NCBI GenBank assembly: GCA_026122225.1
Contig: JANEZZ010001953.1
Location: 496,001 to 560,000, forward strand
Length of the DNA stretch: 64,000 nucleotides
Direction of reading: 5' to 3'
Source of the DNA: Heloderma charlesbogerti
Taxonomy: Eukaryota; Chordata; Lepidosauria; Squamata; Helodermatidae
Under the pieces are notes generated by a model that was not told the DNA's origin, made no database searches, and was given only the letters and a program-made list of their open reading frames with translations. The position numbers and the translations under genes are program-made. Shown piece by piece: positions 1-10,632 of the stretch; the first letter of the stretch is position 1; each line of letters opens with the position of its first letter.

Positions 1-482
1 ATCCCCCCCCCCGGTTTTGTTTTTACAAAATCTTAGTAGTGTTTAAAGCATGTCTACCCTGAGGGCCTGTGACTTTTATTTTTATGGATTTAACAAAATG
101 CTAAATTTTGTCTTCCTTACAGAGTTGTTGTAAAAAGGATCCTTTTGCTTCAGATCTGAAATGTTGCGACCTTTGTTTTTCTGCTTTTTACAAAATGCTT
201 ACTTTTTTCCCCAATGAGAAAATAAAAGTTTGCTACACTTTGAATAATATAACCCTGATGATCTGTGCGGTGGCTTCTACATCTCAAAATGGGGACTAAT
301 GATACAAAGTTACAGAGGTGAGCGTCATTTTTGGAAAACCTTAACAGTTTTTAAATGTGTCCAGGGTGAAGAGGCAGATTGCAGGTAAGCTTGCAGTGAG
401 TTTAAACATAAAACAAGTGTTCTGCCAAAAAAAGAAAAGAAAAAAGGGGCGCTGCAAGTAAAGCTAACATAAATCTCACGCA
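1..482. other. Unannotated AT-rich DNA
   Basis: I recognise no gene or repeat here. Short open frames occur but have no family motifs. The next segment begins with the terminal repeat of a hairpin-chain MITE. Confidence 0.4.
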
Positions 483-640
483 AGGGCGCAATCCTACGGG
501 TATAGACGGCCACCTCCGAACTCGGAGGCGACCGCCTATCCAATGCAGGGCAGGAGAAGCATGAAGGGGATCATCCCCTCCGTGCTTCAGCCACCCTGCA
601 TTTGCAGCTAGACAGCCTATTTTACCACTGCTGCAACGAG
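483..640. repeat. Hairpin-chain MITE, partial copy
   Basis: It opens with AAGGGCGCAATCCTA, the terminal repeat shared with copies at 6652 and 13710 (both reversed) and 10633. Inside are the same self-complementary modules as the fuller copy at 13264-13710: CTCCGAACTCGGAG near 516, a foldback around GGGGATCATCCCC near 566, and AATGCAGGG paired with CCCTGCAT. The far end was not found, so this copy is truncated or decayed. Superfamily is unassigned; a non-autonomous DNA transposon is inferred from the inverted termini. Confidence 0.6.
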
Positions 641-1812
641 GAGCCCATCCTCCATTGGGCTTTCTCGGGTGGGGAGGGGGTGCAATAAAACTTTCCGGCA
701 CACTTCTGCTTAAGCAACACCTGCCACCACCTCCCTGTTACAACCGTCTCAACCCTGTGCCAGCCATAGCTGTGCCCCTTGCTCAGGAGGTAAGAGGGAG
801 GGTTTGACCTGTGCCTAGGCAGTAATTTATGCCTGACTCCCACCTTCTATTTGTTTCTTTGTTGGAAAGCCCCTCATTGATATTTCACTATTGGGCAGGA
901 AAACCAGGCAGGAAAACAAGAAAAGGTGCATAGGGGTACACACAGGGGTACCTGTTCTTTCTGTGCATATCCAGGATGGGCCTAAATTTGGGACAGGGAA
1001 GAGACCATGTGCCTGAGTGTCACCCACATGGCTATGTTAGAGCCAGCATTCTGGATGGAATATTTCAGGATGTTCAGATAAAAACATGATGTATCTGCCA
1101 ATGTTTGGGAAGTCCATTGCAATTCTGCATATGGTTTATTGCAGAAGCACAGTAACTGGGCTAATTACCAGTCTCAAAGCTCCTTTAGAAGGTGAGGAAA
1201 ATAAACTCTTCCCACTCCACTCCCTTGTCATAGGAATGCCATTGTAGCTATTGTGGTAGAAATCCCTACTTGAACCAGCCCGGAGATTAAAAGCCCCGAA
1301 AAACCTGGGAAGGAGCCAAAATTCTGTTATGCAGAAGAGATCACGATGCCTGGTGATTTCCCTGTATATGACAACAATAAAGGGAATTTCCTGAGGTGGG
1401 AGCACTGCAGAAGAAATACAGAAAAGTGTGGGGAAAGAAGGAAACCTTATCCTATAGCTTGTCTGGAGCTCAGTTATATTTTTCATGTAGTGGCTTGCAT
1501 CACCAGAAAAGCCTGGAGTATAGAGTGAACTTAAACTGTTAGTCACGCTGGAACTGCAAAAATGCGTGTGTTTCCATGTAGAACTGGCCATGGAGTTACA
1601 AAAATGGTAAAGTGAAATAGTAGGAAGATTGTGATGACAAGAACAAAAGCATTATTGGATAATCTTGCCCTTCCTGAACCCTTTCTTGAAAGCACAAGAC
1701 TGTTACCTCATCTGTGGTGGGGAACTCACATACAAACACAAGCTCTCATTTATCACTTCCCGTTTTACAGCGTAGAGCAAGCAGCACACAGACCGAAGAA
1801 ACATAAACACAC
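641..1812. other. Unannotated intergenic DNA
   Basis: No recognisable coding sequence, RNA or clear repeat. A GC-richer stretch to about 830 could be the eroded remainder of the preceding MITE. Confidence 0.35.
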
Positions 1813-1898
1813 ATATAGTGCAATCCTATATATATCTACTCAGAAGTAAAGCCCATTGAGTTCAATATGGCTTAGTGTGTATAGAATTGTAGTCTAAG
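1813..1898. repeat. Short squamate-type MITE (TACTCAGAAGTAA family)
   Basis: The motif order is GTGCAATCCTATA, then CTACTCAGAAGTAA, then CATTGAGTTCAAT, then a degraded GTGTATAGAATTGTAG. Fuller copies near 3196-3386 end in GCATAGGATTGCA, the reverse complement of the start, so this is a short inverted-repeat element of about 85-95 bp. I know this sequence as very abundant in lizard genomes; a formal family name would need a Dfam or Repbase search. Confidence 0.65.
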
Positions 1899-1929
1899 AC
1901 GCACACACTCTCAGATAAACACACATTAT

Positions 1930-2043
1930 ACAGAGAGAGAGAAAGAGAGAGAAAGAGAGAGAAAGAAAGACTCATACAGAAATGGCAGCCAAATAGGGCA
2001 GGAGAGAAACTCACGCACGCATGCATGAGCACGCACGCACACA
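1930..2043. repeat. Simple repeats: (GA)n, then CACGCA-type
   Basis: A GA-rich run (GAGAGAGAAAGAGAGA type) is followed by alternating GCACGCACGCACAC. Open frames across it are low-complexity artefacts. Confidence 0.85.
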
Positions 2044-2249
2044 CAGGGAGGACTGGCCCAAAATAGTTTGCTGTCTGAGGTGGACCAGCAAATGGCCCCA
2101 ATCCTCACTGAATTACCATCTGCATGCATGTGCAATACAGAAAAGTTGCATCCAGTAACCCACTGGGGAATTCATCTTATGGAGACCCTGGGGAGGAGCC
2201 AAATCCTGAAGGCGGACACCAAGTCCTAGAAGTCTTATTAAGAATTAAA

Positions 2250-2252
<3 letters not shown>

Positions 2253-2299
<47 letters not shown>

Positions 2300-2314
2300 C
2301 AGAGAGAGAGAGAA
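2253..2314. repeat. (GT)n(GA)n microsatellite
   Basis: A run of GT dinucleotides passes directly into GA dinucleotides. It is likely length-polymorphic. Confidence 0.95.
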
Positions 2315-3195
2315 GGACAACCTCTTGCTTCTCAATTGTCCTACCTATATGCCTCCATCTCCACCTATATGCCTTTAAGGGCATCTCTACACCTCCAGTT
2401 TATTGCACATTCATGATTGGCCACTCACTGAATTGTGTGGGTCCATTACATGACATCGTCATGGCCCAGTCATCATCCCACCATTTCTGCCCCCCTATCC
2501 CATGTTTTCCTCAAATGGAAAAATGTGGTATTTTTCCAAATATGCGCAAATGGAGTGCCATGACCTCCCCGTGTATTTCTCCCCTAGTGCGAATGAACCG
2601 CTGTGTGTTGGCGGCTGTGGGCGGTTGTTTTGGGTTGTTGGGGGGGTGGCCATGATGGCGACGACAGGCTGTGGGGCGTGTCACCTGCCTGTGCCATTTT
2701 GGGTCCTTGACATTTTTGGCCTGCAGCGTTCTGAACAAGGCGTCAGAGCGGCAGGTTGGCAAAGTGGCAGGTCGGCAGAGTGGCGTGCCAGCCTTCGGAC
2801 TTGCTGGGACACCCTCCTGCTGTGCATTCCCAGCAAGTAAATGGCTGAGTAAACAGCAGAGATTGTCAAAAACACCGAATGGGGAGGCGGGGGGCCTGGT
2901 GAGATCAGTGTGGGGGCTGAATGCGTGTCAGTCCTGCTCCATCAGTAATGTGCAAGGGGAGGGAAAGGGGCAGGAACCAGGGAGGAATGATCGCTACATC
3001 CTGAGTGCATGTAATGCTTCTTCGCGGAAAGGTGGCAATGCCTCTGAGTGGCATCACGACCCCCATGAGAAGCAAAGAAGTGAAAAATAAAGCAACGGGG
3101 ACAGCTATCTAAAGAGAATGACCCAGTCCTGCAATGATACTGGATGGGGAGAGAACCAGCATTGATGTGGAATTCTTTGCCCATGTGATAGAGCC
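2315..3195. other. Unannotated GC-richer intergenic DNA
   Basis: There are overlapping open frames of about 130 codons on + (2254-2655, 2671-3090). Their translations look like random composition, and no splice-supported exon or known domain is visible. Confidence 0.35.
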
Positions 3196-3386
3196 GTAAC
3201 AGTGCAACCCTACACATGTCTACTCAGAAGGAGATACCATTGAGTTCAATGGGGCTTACTCCCAGGCAAGTGTGCATAGGATTGCAGCCTTAGGGTGCAA
3301 TCCTATGCGTGTCTGCTTTGAAATAAGGTCCCATTGTGTTCAAGAAGAGTCTCAGGTAAGTGTGCACAGAATTGCACTCTAAATCT
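3196..3386. repeat. Two back-to-back copies of the short squamate-type MITE
   Basis: Copy 1 (about 3196-3290) carries CTACTCAGAAGGAG, CATTGAGTTCAATGGGGC, TTACTCCCAGGCAAG and GTGCATAGGATTGCAGCC. Copy 2 (about 3293-3386) starts GGGTGCAATCCTATGC. Start and end motifs are inverted repeats (GCAATCCTATGC and GCATAGGATTGC), which supports a MITE rather than a SINE. Copy 1 is the best preserved in the window. Confidence 0.75.
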
Positions 3387-3562
3387 CTCTTCATCCCCCT
3401 TCCTCTTTTCTTCCCTGAGGTCGTATAGCTCTTAACTTCACAGCCCTTCATTTGCATCCCACCCCCTGCAATCAACACGCCACCAGATTGGATTAAAATA
3501 CTAGAGTAGACTGCTGAGGTGCCATACACTACTCTCTCCCTCCCTTCCCCCCTCCTCGCAAT

Positions 3563-4687
3563 ATTTTTTTTCAATTTTTTATTGTGAGTTTTAATAAAAC
3601 AAAACAAACTGAAAACAACGAAACCAAAAAAAGAACAAAATTAAAAAATGCAACAACATATTCTGAAATCCTCAGTTTCAAATATTACAGTATTCAAGAA
3701 AAAAAGAAAAGAAAAAAGAGAGAAAAAAATAGGTTACACATACACTTCAGTAAAAGCAGACCAAATATCCACATATAAGTCCATCTGCAAGTTACGCCTA
3801 TATACCACTCTTTCAAATGTTTCTAGTGTTGTTAGGTCTTCAGTCCATTGCATCATAGGCAGTTGGCTTTTATCCTTCCAATATTGCAAAATCAGTCTTT
3901 TAGCAACCAAAAGGGCATGAAAAATCCATTTACGCTGACCATGTGTTACATTCCAAGAAGCAGGAAAGTAATTTAAAAGAACATTTACATCAGTGAATAT
4001 TAAAGAGCTTTCCAATACAAAATTTATCCATATAATAACTTCCTCCCCAAAGGAGGAAACCATTAGGCATTTCCAAAACATATGAATAAGAGAAGTATTA
4101 CACCTGCATTGACTGCATTACACCTCCAACAATGAGCCGCATTTGACAAGACTTTATTAAAAAGACATTGTGGCATCCAATAGGCCTGAAACAAACGTTT
4201 TTGCTGAATAAAGCGTAACCAAAGATCTATTGAAATGTCTGATACAGATGCCAAGATGGCAGTCCATTGATTAAACAAAATAGGATGTTCCAATTCCCTG
4301 TTCCATTCCTGCTGTAAACCAGTTGTATCATATTTGTTCATTGATAATAAATATTTGTAAACATGAATCATAGGTTGATATATTTGATCAGCTTCAATAA
4401 GTATTTCCAATAGCGAAGGAGACTCTGAAGCAGTAAAAGCAGCAGGACCAAATCTAGATACCAACAAATGTTTTAGTTGCAAGTTCTGCTGTAGCAGGCA
4501 AATCAAATTGATCTTGCAAAGTTGAAAATAACAAAAACTCATCACTGACCCCCACTAATTGATCCAGGATAAAGATCATTTTCTCTGTCCAGGTCGCCAT
4601 AAGAACATTGTCTTACCAATTCTTAAATCTGGATTTCCCCATAAAGTCAATTTAGCATGGGAAAATGGATCAAACTGTAACGGACGT
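3563..4687 (-). mobile_element. L1-clade LINE, 3' part (ORF2 C-terminus and tail)
   Basis: On the minus strand, broken frames at 3734-4545 encode sequence typical of the region after the L1 reverse transcriptase, for example HALLVAKRLILQYWK, with W and K spacing like the L1 C-terminal segment. The element ends in a poly-A run seen as TTTTTTTT at about 3563. It continues upstream at 5658-6402 after an inserted hAT-like element. Frameshifts and stops make it dead. Confidence 0.75.
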
Positions 4688-4757
4688 TAGGGGTGGACGA
4701 AAGTCACTTACCTGTCCTCGAAGATTTCCCGCGGTGGGGGGGAGGCGCTTTGTTGCC

Positions 4758-4885
4758 CCCCCGCGAAGTTCAGGCTGGGGGGGAGGCTTCCCGCCTCGCC
4801 CGGCCGAAATTCAGGCCGGGGGGGAGGCTTCCCGCCTCGCCCGGCCGAAATTCAGGCCGGGGAGGAGGCGCCTCGCCTCGCCCAG
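4758..4885. repeat. 41-bp GC-rich tandem repeat, about 3 copies
   Basis: The unit contains GAAATTCAGGCCGGG and GGAGGCTTCCCGCCTCG, each short and partly self-complementary. CGGCCGAAATTCAGG recurs at 4801 and 4842, giving a 41-bp period. It lies in the left arm of the hAT-like element and has no mirror copy on the right. It is not CRISPR: there are no unique spacers. Confidence 0.85.
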
Positions 4886-4904
4886 CCGCGAACTAAACAG
4901 TTTT

Positions 4905-5410
4905 TAAAAAACACAAAACGCCCCTGTGATAGGCTACGTGATGATTAACGTAGCCTATCATGGCTAGATCTGCAAAGTCAGCCGTGATAGGCTACGTAAA
5001 TCGCCACGTAGCCTATCACGGGTGACTTTAAAAAAAAAAAAAAGCACGTACGCAAATGGCGGCCCCCATAGGGAGCCGCCATTCGCGTTCCTTATTTGGT
5101 CGCTGTAGTCTACGTAAATGTTTACGTAGACTACGGCGAAAATAAGGGCAATGCAAATAGCGTTGCCCTTATTTTCACCGTAGTCTACGTAAACATTTAC
5201 GTAGACTACAGCGACCAAATAAGGAACGCGAATGGCGGCTCCCTATGGGGGCCGCCATTTGCGTACGCGCTTTTTTTTTTTTTTAAGTCACCCATGATAG
5301 GCTAAGTGGCGATTTACGTAGCCTATCACGGCTGACTTTGCAAATCTAGCCATGATAGGCTACGTTAATCGTCATGTAGCCTATCACGGGGGCGTTTTTT
5401 TTTTTCTTTT
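4905..5410. repeat. ~500-bp palindrome built of six smaller palindromes
   Basis: The centre is at about 5157, between GGGCAA (5146-5151) and TTGCCC (5163-5168). Moving outward, both arms carry in mirror order: a GTAGTCTACGTAAA hairpin (5104-5135 and 5178-5210), CGAATGGCGGC/GCCGCCATTTGCG, a poly-A/poly-T run, then two GATAGGCTACGTA...TACGTAGCCTATC hairpins per arm (4926-4961, 4981-5020, 5293-5331, 5350-5388). Each module is itself an inverted repeat. Short open frames inside read alike on both strands because of the symmetry and are not genes. Confidence 0.93.
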
Positions 5411-5657
5411 ATTGCAATGGCGGCGGCAGCAGCTGGTCGAAAGATCGGCTGCCGCCCCCGCCCCGGACGAAGACCCGACGAACCGCTGACCGGACCCGCC
5501 GCTGGGAGGGACATTCAGCAAAGGTAAGTCCCGTCCCGGGGGGGGGTGCGGGGTGCGGGGGGGTGAGGAGAATTTCTCCCCGAAACTTGTTCGGGGGGCC
5601 GAACACGTTGGCGCTCGGCCCCCCGAAGTTTCGGGGAGAAATTCTCCGCCATCCCTA

Positions 5658-6402
5658 ACTGACGTGCCATTATACACCAAACTTCTCTAACTGCCAAATT
5701 TGTGGGAGGAGCTCTGTCTACCTTGATATGCCAAGAACCTAATGCCATCCATTAAGATTCCAACACTGAGCAAGGTGGAAAATCTAATCTGAGTGGAAAA
5801 GACCCAGATTTAGTACAGGTCAGCAAATAGGTCCGATGATACATAGTTAGATCCAGAAAACCGAACCTGCCTTCATTAATTGGAAGTTGCATCCTTTTTA
5901 AAGATATTCTTGGTGGAGAGGAGGAACCCCAGAAGAATTTATGAAACAAAGCATTAGGTTTTTGGAAATATTTCCCAGGTATAAGTATAGGGATCCCACG
6001 TATAGCATAAATACTTTGAGGTATGGTATGTATCTTAAGTGCATTCACCTTACCCCATAAACTCAACTTTAAAGATGCCCATCTATCTATATCCGTGAAA
6101 CATCATTAATCAACTTGTTTGAATTTAACCCAATCATTTGAGATATATCTCTAGGAATTATTATTCCTAAGTAAGTAATAGACTCTGGGCACCATCAAAA
6201 TTGCCAGTTGGCTGATACACTAGAGTATACCCTATCTCCAATCGGCATTATTTCTGACTTTGACCAATTTATTGAATAGCCGGATGATTCACCAAAGGTA
6301 TTAATCAAATTCATCAATGCTGGAACCAACGACTGGAGTCTCAAGATAAACAACAAAAGATCATCAGCATAAATTATAAACCGAAATGAACAAATCCATG
6401 AA
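5658..6402 (-). mobile_element. L1-clade LINE, reverse transcriptase end
   Basis: This continues the L1 after the hAT-like insertion. On the minus strand 6195-6521 includes YADDLLLF, the catalytic core of the L1 reverse transcriptase, followed by INTFGESSGYSINWSKSE, typical of the segment after it. A frame at 5752-6066 continues with the GIPIL and FFWG region typical of L1 ORF2. The upstream end stops at about 6402 against another MITE, so everything before the YADD region is missing. Confidence 0.8.
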
Positions 6403-6652
6403 TACTGGGCATTCCTGGGGGTGGGGAGTTCGGAAGTGCTGGTACGACACTTCCTATGTGTCATCCGGCCTCCCCACCCCATGCTCCAATGTCTCGTGGC
6501 TAGACAGCCAAAATCAGTCATCTAGCTGTGAACGCAGGGCGGCTGGAGCACAGAGAAGACGATCCCCTCCACGCTTCTCTCGCCCTGCGTTGGATAAGTG
6601 GTTGCCTCCAAATTCAGAGGCAGCTGCCTATCCCCATAGGATCGCTCCCTTA
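6403..6652. repeat. Hairpin-chain MITE, partial copy
   Basis: It ends in ATAGGATCGCTCCCTTA, the reverse of the AAGGGNGCNATCCTAT terminus. Inside are the GTGCTGGTACGACACTTCC hairpin, a GCTAGACAGCC/ATCTAGCTGTG pair, the GGCGGCTGGAGC module with CGCAGGGCGG and CGCCCTGCG mirrored around GATCCCC, and CCTCCAAATTCAGAGG. The same modules occur in the same order at 13500-13710. The left half is missing; the boundary with L1 is at about 6402. Confidence 0.65.
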
Positions 6653-6847
6653 GCCTTTTAAAATGTGCAGCTTTTAAAATGTTTTTTTTATGTTTTTATG
6701 GTTTTCAATGTTCTTGTTTTTTCTTGTTGTAAGGTTTTCTTGTTTTAAATTGTTGTATACCTCCTTGATGGCATTTTAGCAGATAAGGTGTGCCTTTCAC
6801 CATGACCCCGGTCAAGGGGTGTTTCCTGTCCCTGTGTTTCCTAGCAC
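6653..6847. other. Unannotated, T-rich
   Basis: TTTTAAAATG and GTTTT-rich sequence followed by a sentence-like TTGTATACCTCCTTGATGG, possibly a decayed LINE tail. Not assignable by eye. Confidence 0.3.
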
Positions 6848-6925
6848 AAACCAATTAGTGTCTATTCAGAAGTCACTCCCATTGTGCTCAATGAGGCTTG
6901 TCCCCTGAATGCGCACATCGGAATT
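6848..6925. repeat. Short squamate-type MITE, decayed
   Basis: TGTCTATTCAGAAGTCACTC, then CCCATTGTGCTCAATGAGG, follow the family order. The flanking termini are eroded. Confidence 0.55.
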
Positions 6926-7137
6926 TACAGAGATTCCCCTCAATTAAAATGGCACAGTTTAAAGCACAAACTCCCTAAATGCTGTAAATCGCGATCTCGA
7001 GGCTCTGATTCTCTGTTGTTTGGTTTATTGCCTTAGGAAGTAACTACTTCACACCTTCATTATAGACATCCTGTGCACCATCAGGTTAGAAAGGGGGCTG
7101 GTTTCCCATCCTGTTCTCCCCATGCCCCCAGTCTTTC

Positions 7138-7206
7138 CCAGTGCAAGGATATGTGTGTCTACTTGGAAGTAACTCATTGTGCTCAATGAGGCTTGCTCCT
7201 GAAATG
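7138..7206. repeat. Short squamate-type MITE, decayed
   Basis: GTGTGTCTACTTGGAAGTAA then CATTGTGCTCAATGAGGC, closely matching the neighbouring copy at 6848-6925. Confidence 0.55.
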
Positions 7207-7627
7207 CAGCTGCATCTGCACCTTCAGGGGAAAGGAGAAAGGGGGGGAATGGGGGGTAGCCTCTCTTCTTGATTGAGCAGCCCCTGCCAATCAGATGACA
7301 TTCACTCCGACCCCCACCAGGAAGTATGTTCTGTGAAGGAATTTTTACTGGTGCGGAGCACTCACTCGTGGAGCCCTGCATGGACCAAAGCACAGTAAAG
7401 CTGATTCCTTTAAAAAAATCCGGTACTCATCCATTCGCTTCTACTTCCGTTGTCATGGAGACAACCCCTCTCTCTTTTATTTGAAAGCTGAGAATCTGGG
7501 CTAGCCAGCAACCCCCCCCCCCGAGATAGTGGGCTGGGCCTGCAAACCCTTTCACCCATGGATTATACTGGCCCGGCCTTTGTCCCTTCCCACAACAGTA
7601 TTGCTGTGCACCACATGGCTCCCTTAC

Positions 7628-7712
7628 AGTATAATTCTAGGAGTGCCTGTTCAGAAGTAAGTCACATTAAGTTCAGTGGGTCATGCTCCAAGGTGTGCAG
7701 GTATGCCTAGCT
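7628..7712. repeat. Short squamate-type MITE
   Basis: GTTCAGAAGTAAGTCACATT and AAGTTCAGTGGGTCATGCTCC match the family's central block. Confidence 0.55.
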
Positions 7713-8130
7713 TCCTCCCCGCAGGACAGGATGACGGAGACATATCGATGCAGTGACTCAGCTTATTATGTCTGAATAACACTAAGTCCCTGAATCTATG
7801 TCTCTGTCATCGTGTCCTGTGCTGTGGAAGCTAGCACACCCGCACACAGGGTAAGGCTGTATAAAATTGCAGCCTTAAACAATTCACAAAGAAGCATCCA
7901 AGGCACTCCCCATAGCTTTGGAGGCATAAAGCAACCCTTCCCTTCCCCAGTGCAATTAATTAAGAAAATATGATAGCGAGAAGCAAGCGAGCTCTGACTT
8001 GTGGAAGACGCAGACCCATTTCCCATTACTAGTTCCCATCTCAGTGAGGTTGCCTCAGTGTATAACAAGTCAAGTTACTTGCAGCCTGGGAGGAAGGGTA
8101 GCTTTGGAAGCAGCCTAGCCATCTTGTGAT
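7713..8130. other. Unannotated intergenic DNA
   Basis: No gene, RNA or repeat recognised. Confidence 0.35.
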
Positions 8131-8300
8131 AAGGTTTTTAATGTCCTGGGGTTTTATTGTTGATTGTGTAAAACTCTTTTATATTTTTGTGCGGAAATAG
8201 TTTTATTATTGTATTATATTGTATTTTAGGGGTTTAATTTGTATAAACCACCCAGAGATCTTTGGCTATTGGGCGGTATAGAAATGTAATGAATGAATGA
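8131..8300 (+). mobile_element. L2-type LINE, 3' tail
   Basis: TATAAACCACCCAGAG, then TTGGGCGGTATAGAAATG, then a (AATG)n tail is the typical end of reptile L2-like LINEs. The tail GAATGAATGA marks the 3' end at about 8300. No coding part remains. Confidence 0.65.
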
Positions 8301-8696
8301 CAGGCTTGCCTGCTGAAAGCTATATTGCTTTATTGCTCTTAATCTTTATCCTGTGTATAGGCACAGCGTGTGCCAAGCCAAGATACTAAAAGCAAAGCAC
8401 GTGATATGTGATGGAAGTGTGATAAGGCAATTGGAGTACATGGCATTGCAATTACAAGGTACATTTTAGTTATGGACTACAACATTTTAAAATCCCATTT
8501 TTACTTCTGTTCCCCCATTCCCCCCCCCCTTTTCTCTCTTCCCAGCCCATTTCTGTTGGTCTTTAAAATGTTTATTTATGGACCCATATGCACCATTAAA
8601 CTGCTTCTGTGTATGAATGCCTGAGATTTGACAGGATATCCAAAGTTAATAAATTGGCAAGTGATTTTCAGGTGTCATGAAAAGGCAGCAAATTGT

Positions 8697-8792
8697 TATG
8701 TGTATGTGTATGTATATATATACACACACACACACACACATATATACTATATATATAGTATATATAGTATATATAGTATATATGTATATAGT
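8697..8792. repeat. Compound TG/TA/CA microsatellite, self-complementary
   Basis: TATGTGTATGTGTATG leads into (TA)n, (CA)n and then repeated TATATAGTATA. The TG and CA parts can pair, so the array can fold into a long AT-rich hairpin. Confidence 0.9.
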
Positions 8793-9189
8793 ATTTTCAA
8801 TGCCAGGGAGCATCTCTTCTGCAATATTCTGCTTTTGCTACCAAAATAACATAGCCAACCTAGGGGAACTATACACCTTGACTTGCAGGGGAGGGGGGCA
8901 GGTCTACCTCAGGCAGCAAAATATCTAAGTGGGGTGGGCAAAACACTGACAGAATCCCTGGTATATAAAATTGTCTGTAGAAAGCTCCTGCTGTTTTTAC
9001 TGCTTCGTGTTGCAGAACAGAATTAAGACCAGAATTAATTGAAGTTTGCACACCCTCACTTTTTGATGTTTCCTAACTTTGACTGTAGTTTAGAATCGAT
9101 TTATTCCGAAGTAAGTTGATGAAACTGCTCCGAAGTAAATGTATTCCCCCTCGTGACTGAATTTATTTTTATTATTTTATTATATTCAT

Positions 9190-9245
9190 GGGGGTTGGAC
9201 TCGATGGTCTTGTAGGCCCCTTCCAACCCTACTATTCTATGATTT
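9190..9245 (+). mobile_element. CR1 LINE, 3' terminal fragment
   Basis: GGGTTGGACTCGATGG, then CTTGTAGGCCCCTTCCAACC, then TACTATTCTATGATTTC is the classic CR1 3' end. Only about 55 bp survive. Confidence 0.85.
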
Positions 9246-9890
9246 CACAGCATTTCTGTCAGAGCCTGTGGTAGTGTTTACAAAACAAAAGCCCTGCTGC
9301 TTAAATCCTCTGGAGTGTACACTTTCAGAATATTCTAATTATATACAAATAGTGCATTTAATGCATTTAGTGTCTTTGTTTCTGATTGCTCCCATCAGCC
9401 TTGTATGACTTTCACAGCTGTTTGGAATGTTTTTGCTATCTGAAAGAATTCCAGTAAGGCTACGCTGGAAATTCAGTAGTTTCATTAGAGGTCAGCGCTG
9501 GGCCAAGCTGCACGTGCCGTTAGTCACTCACATCAGTGTCCCTTGCATGATTGTTTTGTTTCCTGTCCCTGTGTTTCCTAGCAAGGCACGGTCCAGTATA
9601 GGGTGGCCATGTGTCCTACTTTACAGAGAACAATCCTCTATTTCAAGGGATGCCAGAGAACAGTCCTCTGTTTGAAGGCATCCTCTATTTGATGGGCTGT
9701 CCAACAGAAAGATGAAGGGTCATAAGAAGGTAGAACAAGGGCCTTGAAGTGGGTCCATCAACAGCAGTTGGACAGCGACTGAGCAGGTACACAGTTCACC
9801 TGGTCACACTTTTCCTCACTATGGTGAAATTAATTGTATTTAAATCAAAGTAATTAATTTTAAATTTGCAACTAAACATATACATTATGT
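9246..9890. other. Unannotated intergenic DNA
   Basis: Nothing recognised. CAGAGAACAATCCTCTATTT and CAGAGAACAGTCCTCTGTTT form a small imperfect direct repeat at about 9625-9680. Confidence 0.35.
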
Positions 9891-10632
9891 TTATATGGTG
9901 GCTGTGGTTTCCAGGAGGGCTTTTTACCAGCTTAGGCTGGTACACCAACTGCGGCCCTATCTGGAGACGAGGGACCTTGCCTCAGTTATCCATGCACTGG
10001 TCCAGGCTGGGCTACTGTAATGTGCTATACATGGGACTGCCTTTGAAGATGGTTCAGAAACTCCAGCTTGTGCAGAATGCAGCTGCCTAGGTATTGGTGG
10101 GGGGTGAGGCGATTTGATCACATAATGCCTATACTGCTCCAGCTGCGCTGCATTTCCAAGCCCAATTCAAAGTACTGTTTTTGACCTTTAAAGCCTTAAA
10201 CGGTTTGGGATGAAGTTACTTGAAGGACTGCCTTCACCCATATCTGCATGCCTGTAGTTTAAGATCAGAAAGAGAGGCCCTTCTCGTTCTCATTTGCCTG
10301 CTGTGAGAGCAGTCAAGTGGGTGATCACACAGGAGAGGGCCTTCTCTGCAGTGGCCCCACACCTTTGGAACAAGCTGCCATTGGAGGTCCACTATGCTCC
10401 ATCATTGCAGACTTTTCAGAAGGGCTTGAAAACATATTATTTTACCTTGGCCTTCTCTTGATATGACTGCTATTGTTGCTGTTACTGCTGTTAACATTGC
10501 TACTGGTTTTATTGTTGTTTTTATGTTTTTATCACTTTTAACATTTTAACTGTTTTAATGTATTTTATCACTGTAAGCTGCCTTGGGAGGGCTTCTGTCC
10601 TGAAAGGTGGCCAAGAAATATTTTAAATAAAT
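9891..10632 (+). mobile_element. L2-type LINE, ORF2 C-terminus and 3' end
   Basis: The plus strand encodes, in broken frames, KLQLVQNAAA (frame at 9866-10090) followed by degraded sequence corresponding to HITPVL...LHWLPV...FKVLFLTFKALNG and FSAVAPHLWNKLP, the region after the reverse transcriptase in L2-like elements. It ends with GTAAGCTGCCTTGGGAGG and an AAATAAATAA tail at about 10632. It is 5' truncated; no RT core is left. Confidence 0.75.

Larger units (their letters stand above)
4688..5657. mobile_element. hAT-like non-autonomous element with nested palindromes
   Basis: The ends are TAGGGGTGG on the left and CCATCCCTA on the right, i.e. inverted repeats near TAGGGATG. The flanks ACGGACGT (4680-4687) and ACTGACGT (5658-5665) match at 7 of 8 bases, consistent with an 8-bp target duplication as in hAT transposons. 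The host L1 resumes immediately on both sides. The interior has a 41-bp tandem GC-rich repeat (about 4758-4885), a ~500-bp palindrome (about 4905-5410) that is itself made of smaller palindromes, a G/C-rich stretch, and a second ~85-bp palindrome (about 5565-5648). AGGTAAGT occurs outward-facing near the left end (4706-4713, minus strand) and at 5522-5529 (plus). No transposase is present. Confidence 0.8.

Noticed and set aside
1136..1591. 151-codon minus-strand frame
   Set aside because: No domain, no repeat relation and composition close to random; an overlapping plus frame is equally plausible.
4758..4885. CRISPR-like repeat array
   Set aside because: The repeats are contiguous without unique spacers, and the DNA is a vertebrate transposon.
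4693..4907. Proline/glycine-rich open frames of 67-80 codons
   Set aside because: They arise from the 41-bp GC-rich tandem repeat inside the hAT-like element, with no start context or homology.
4964..5305. Two similar open frames on opposite strands (84 and 69 codons)
   Set aside because: They read alike only because the locus is a palindrome; they are not proteins.
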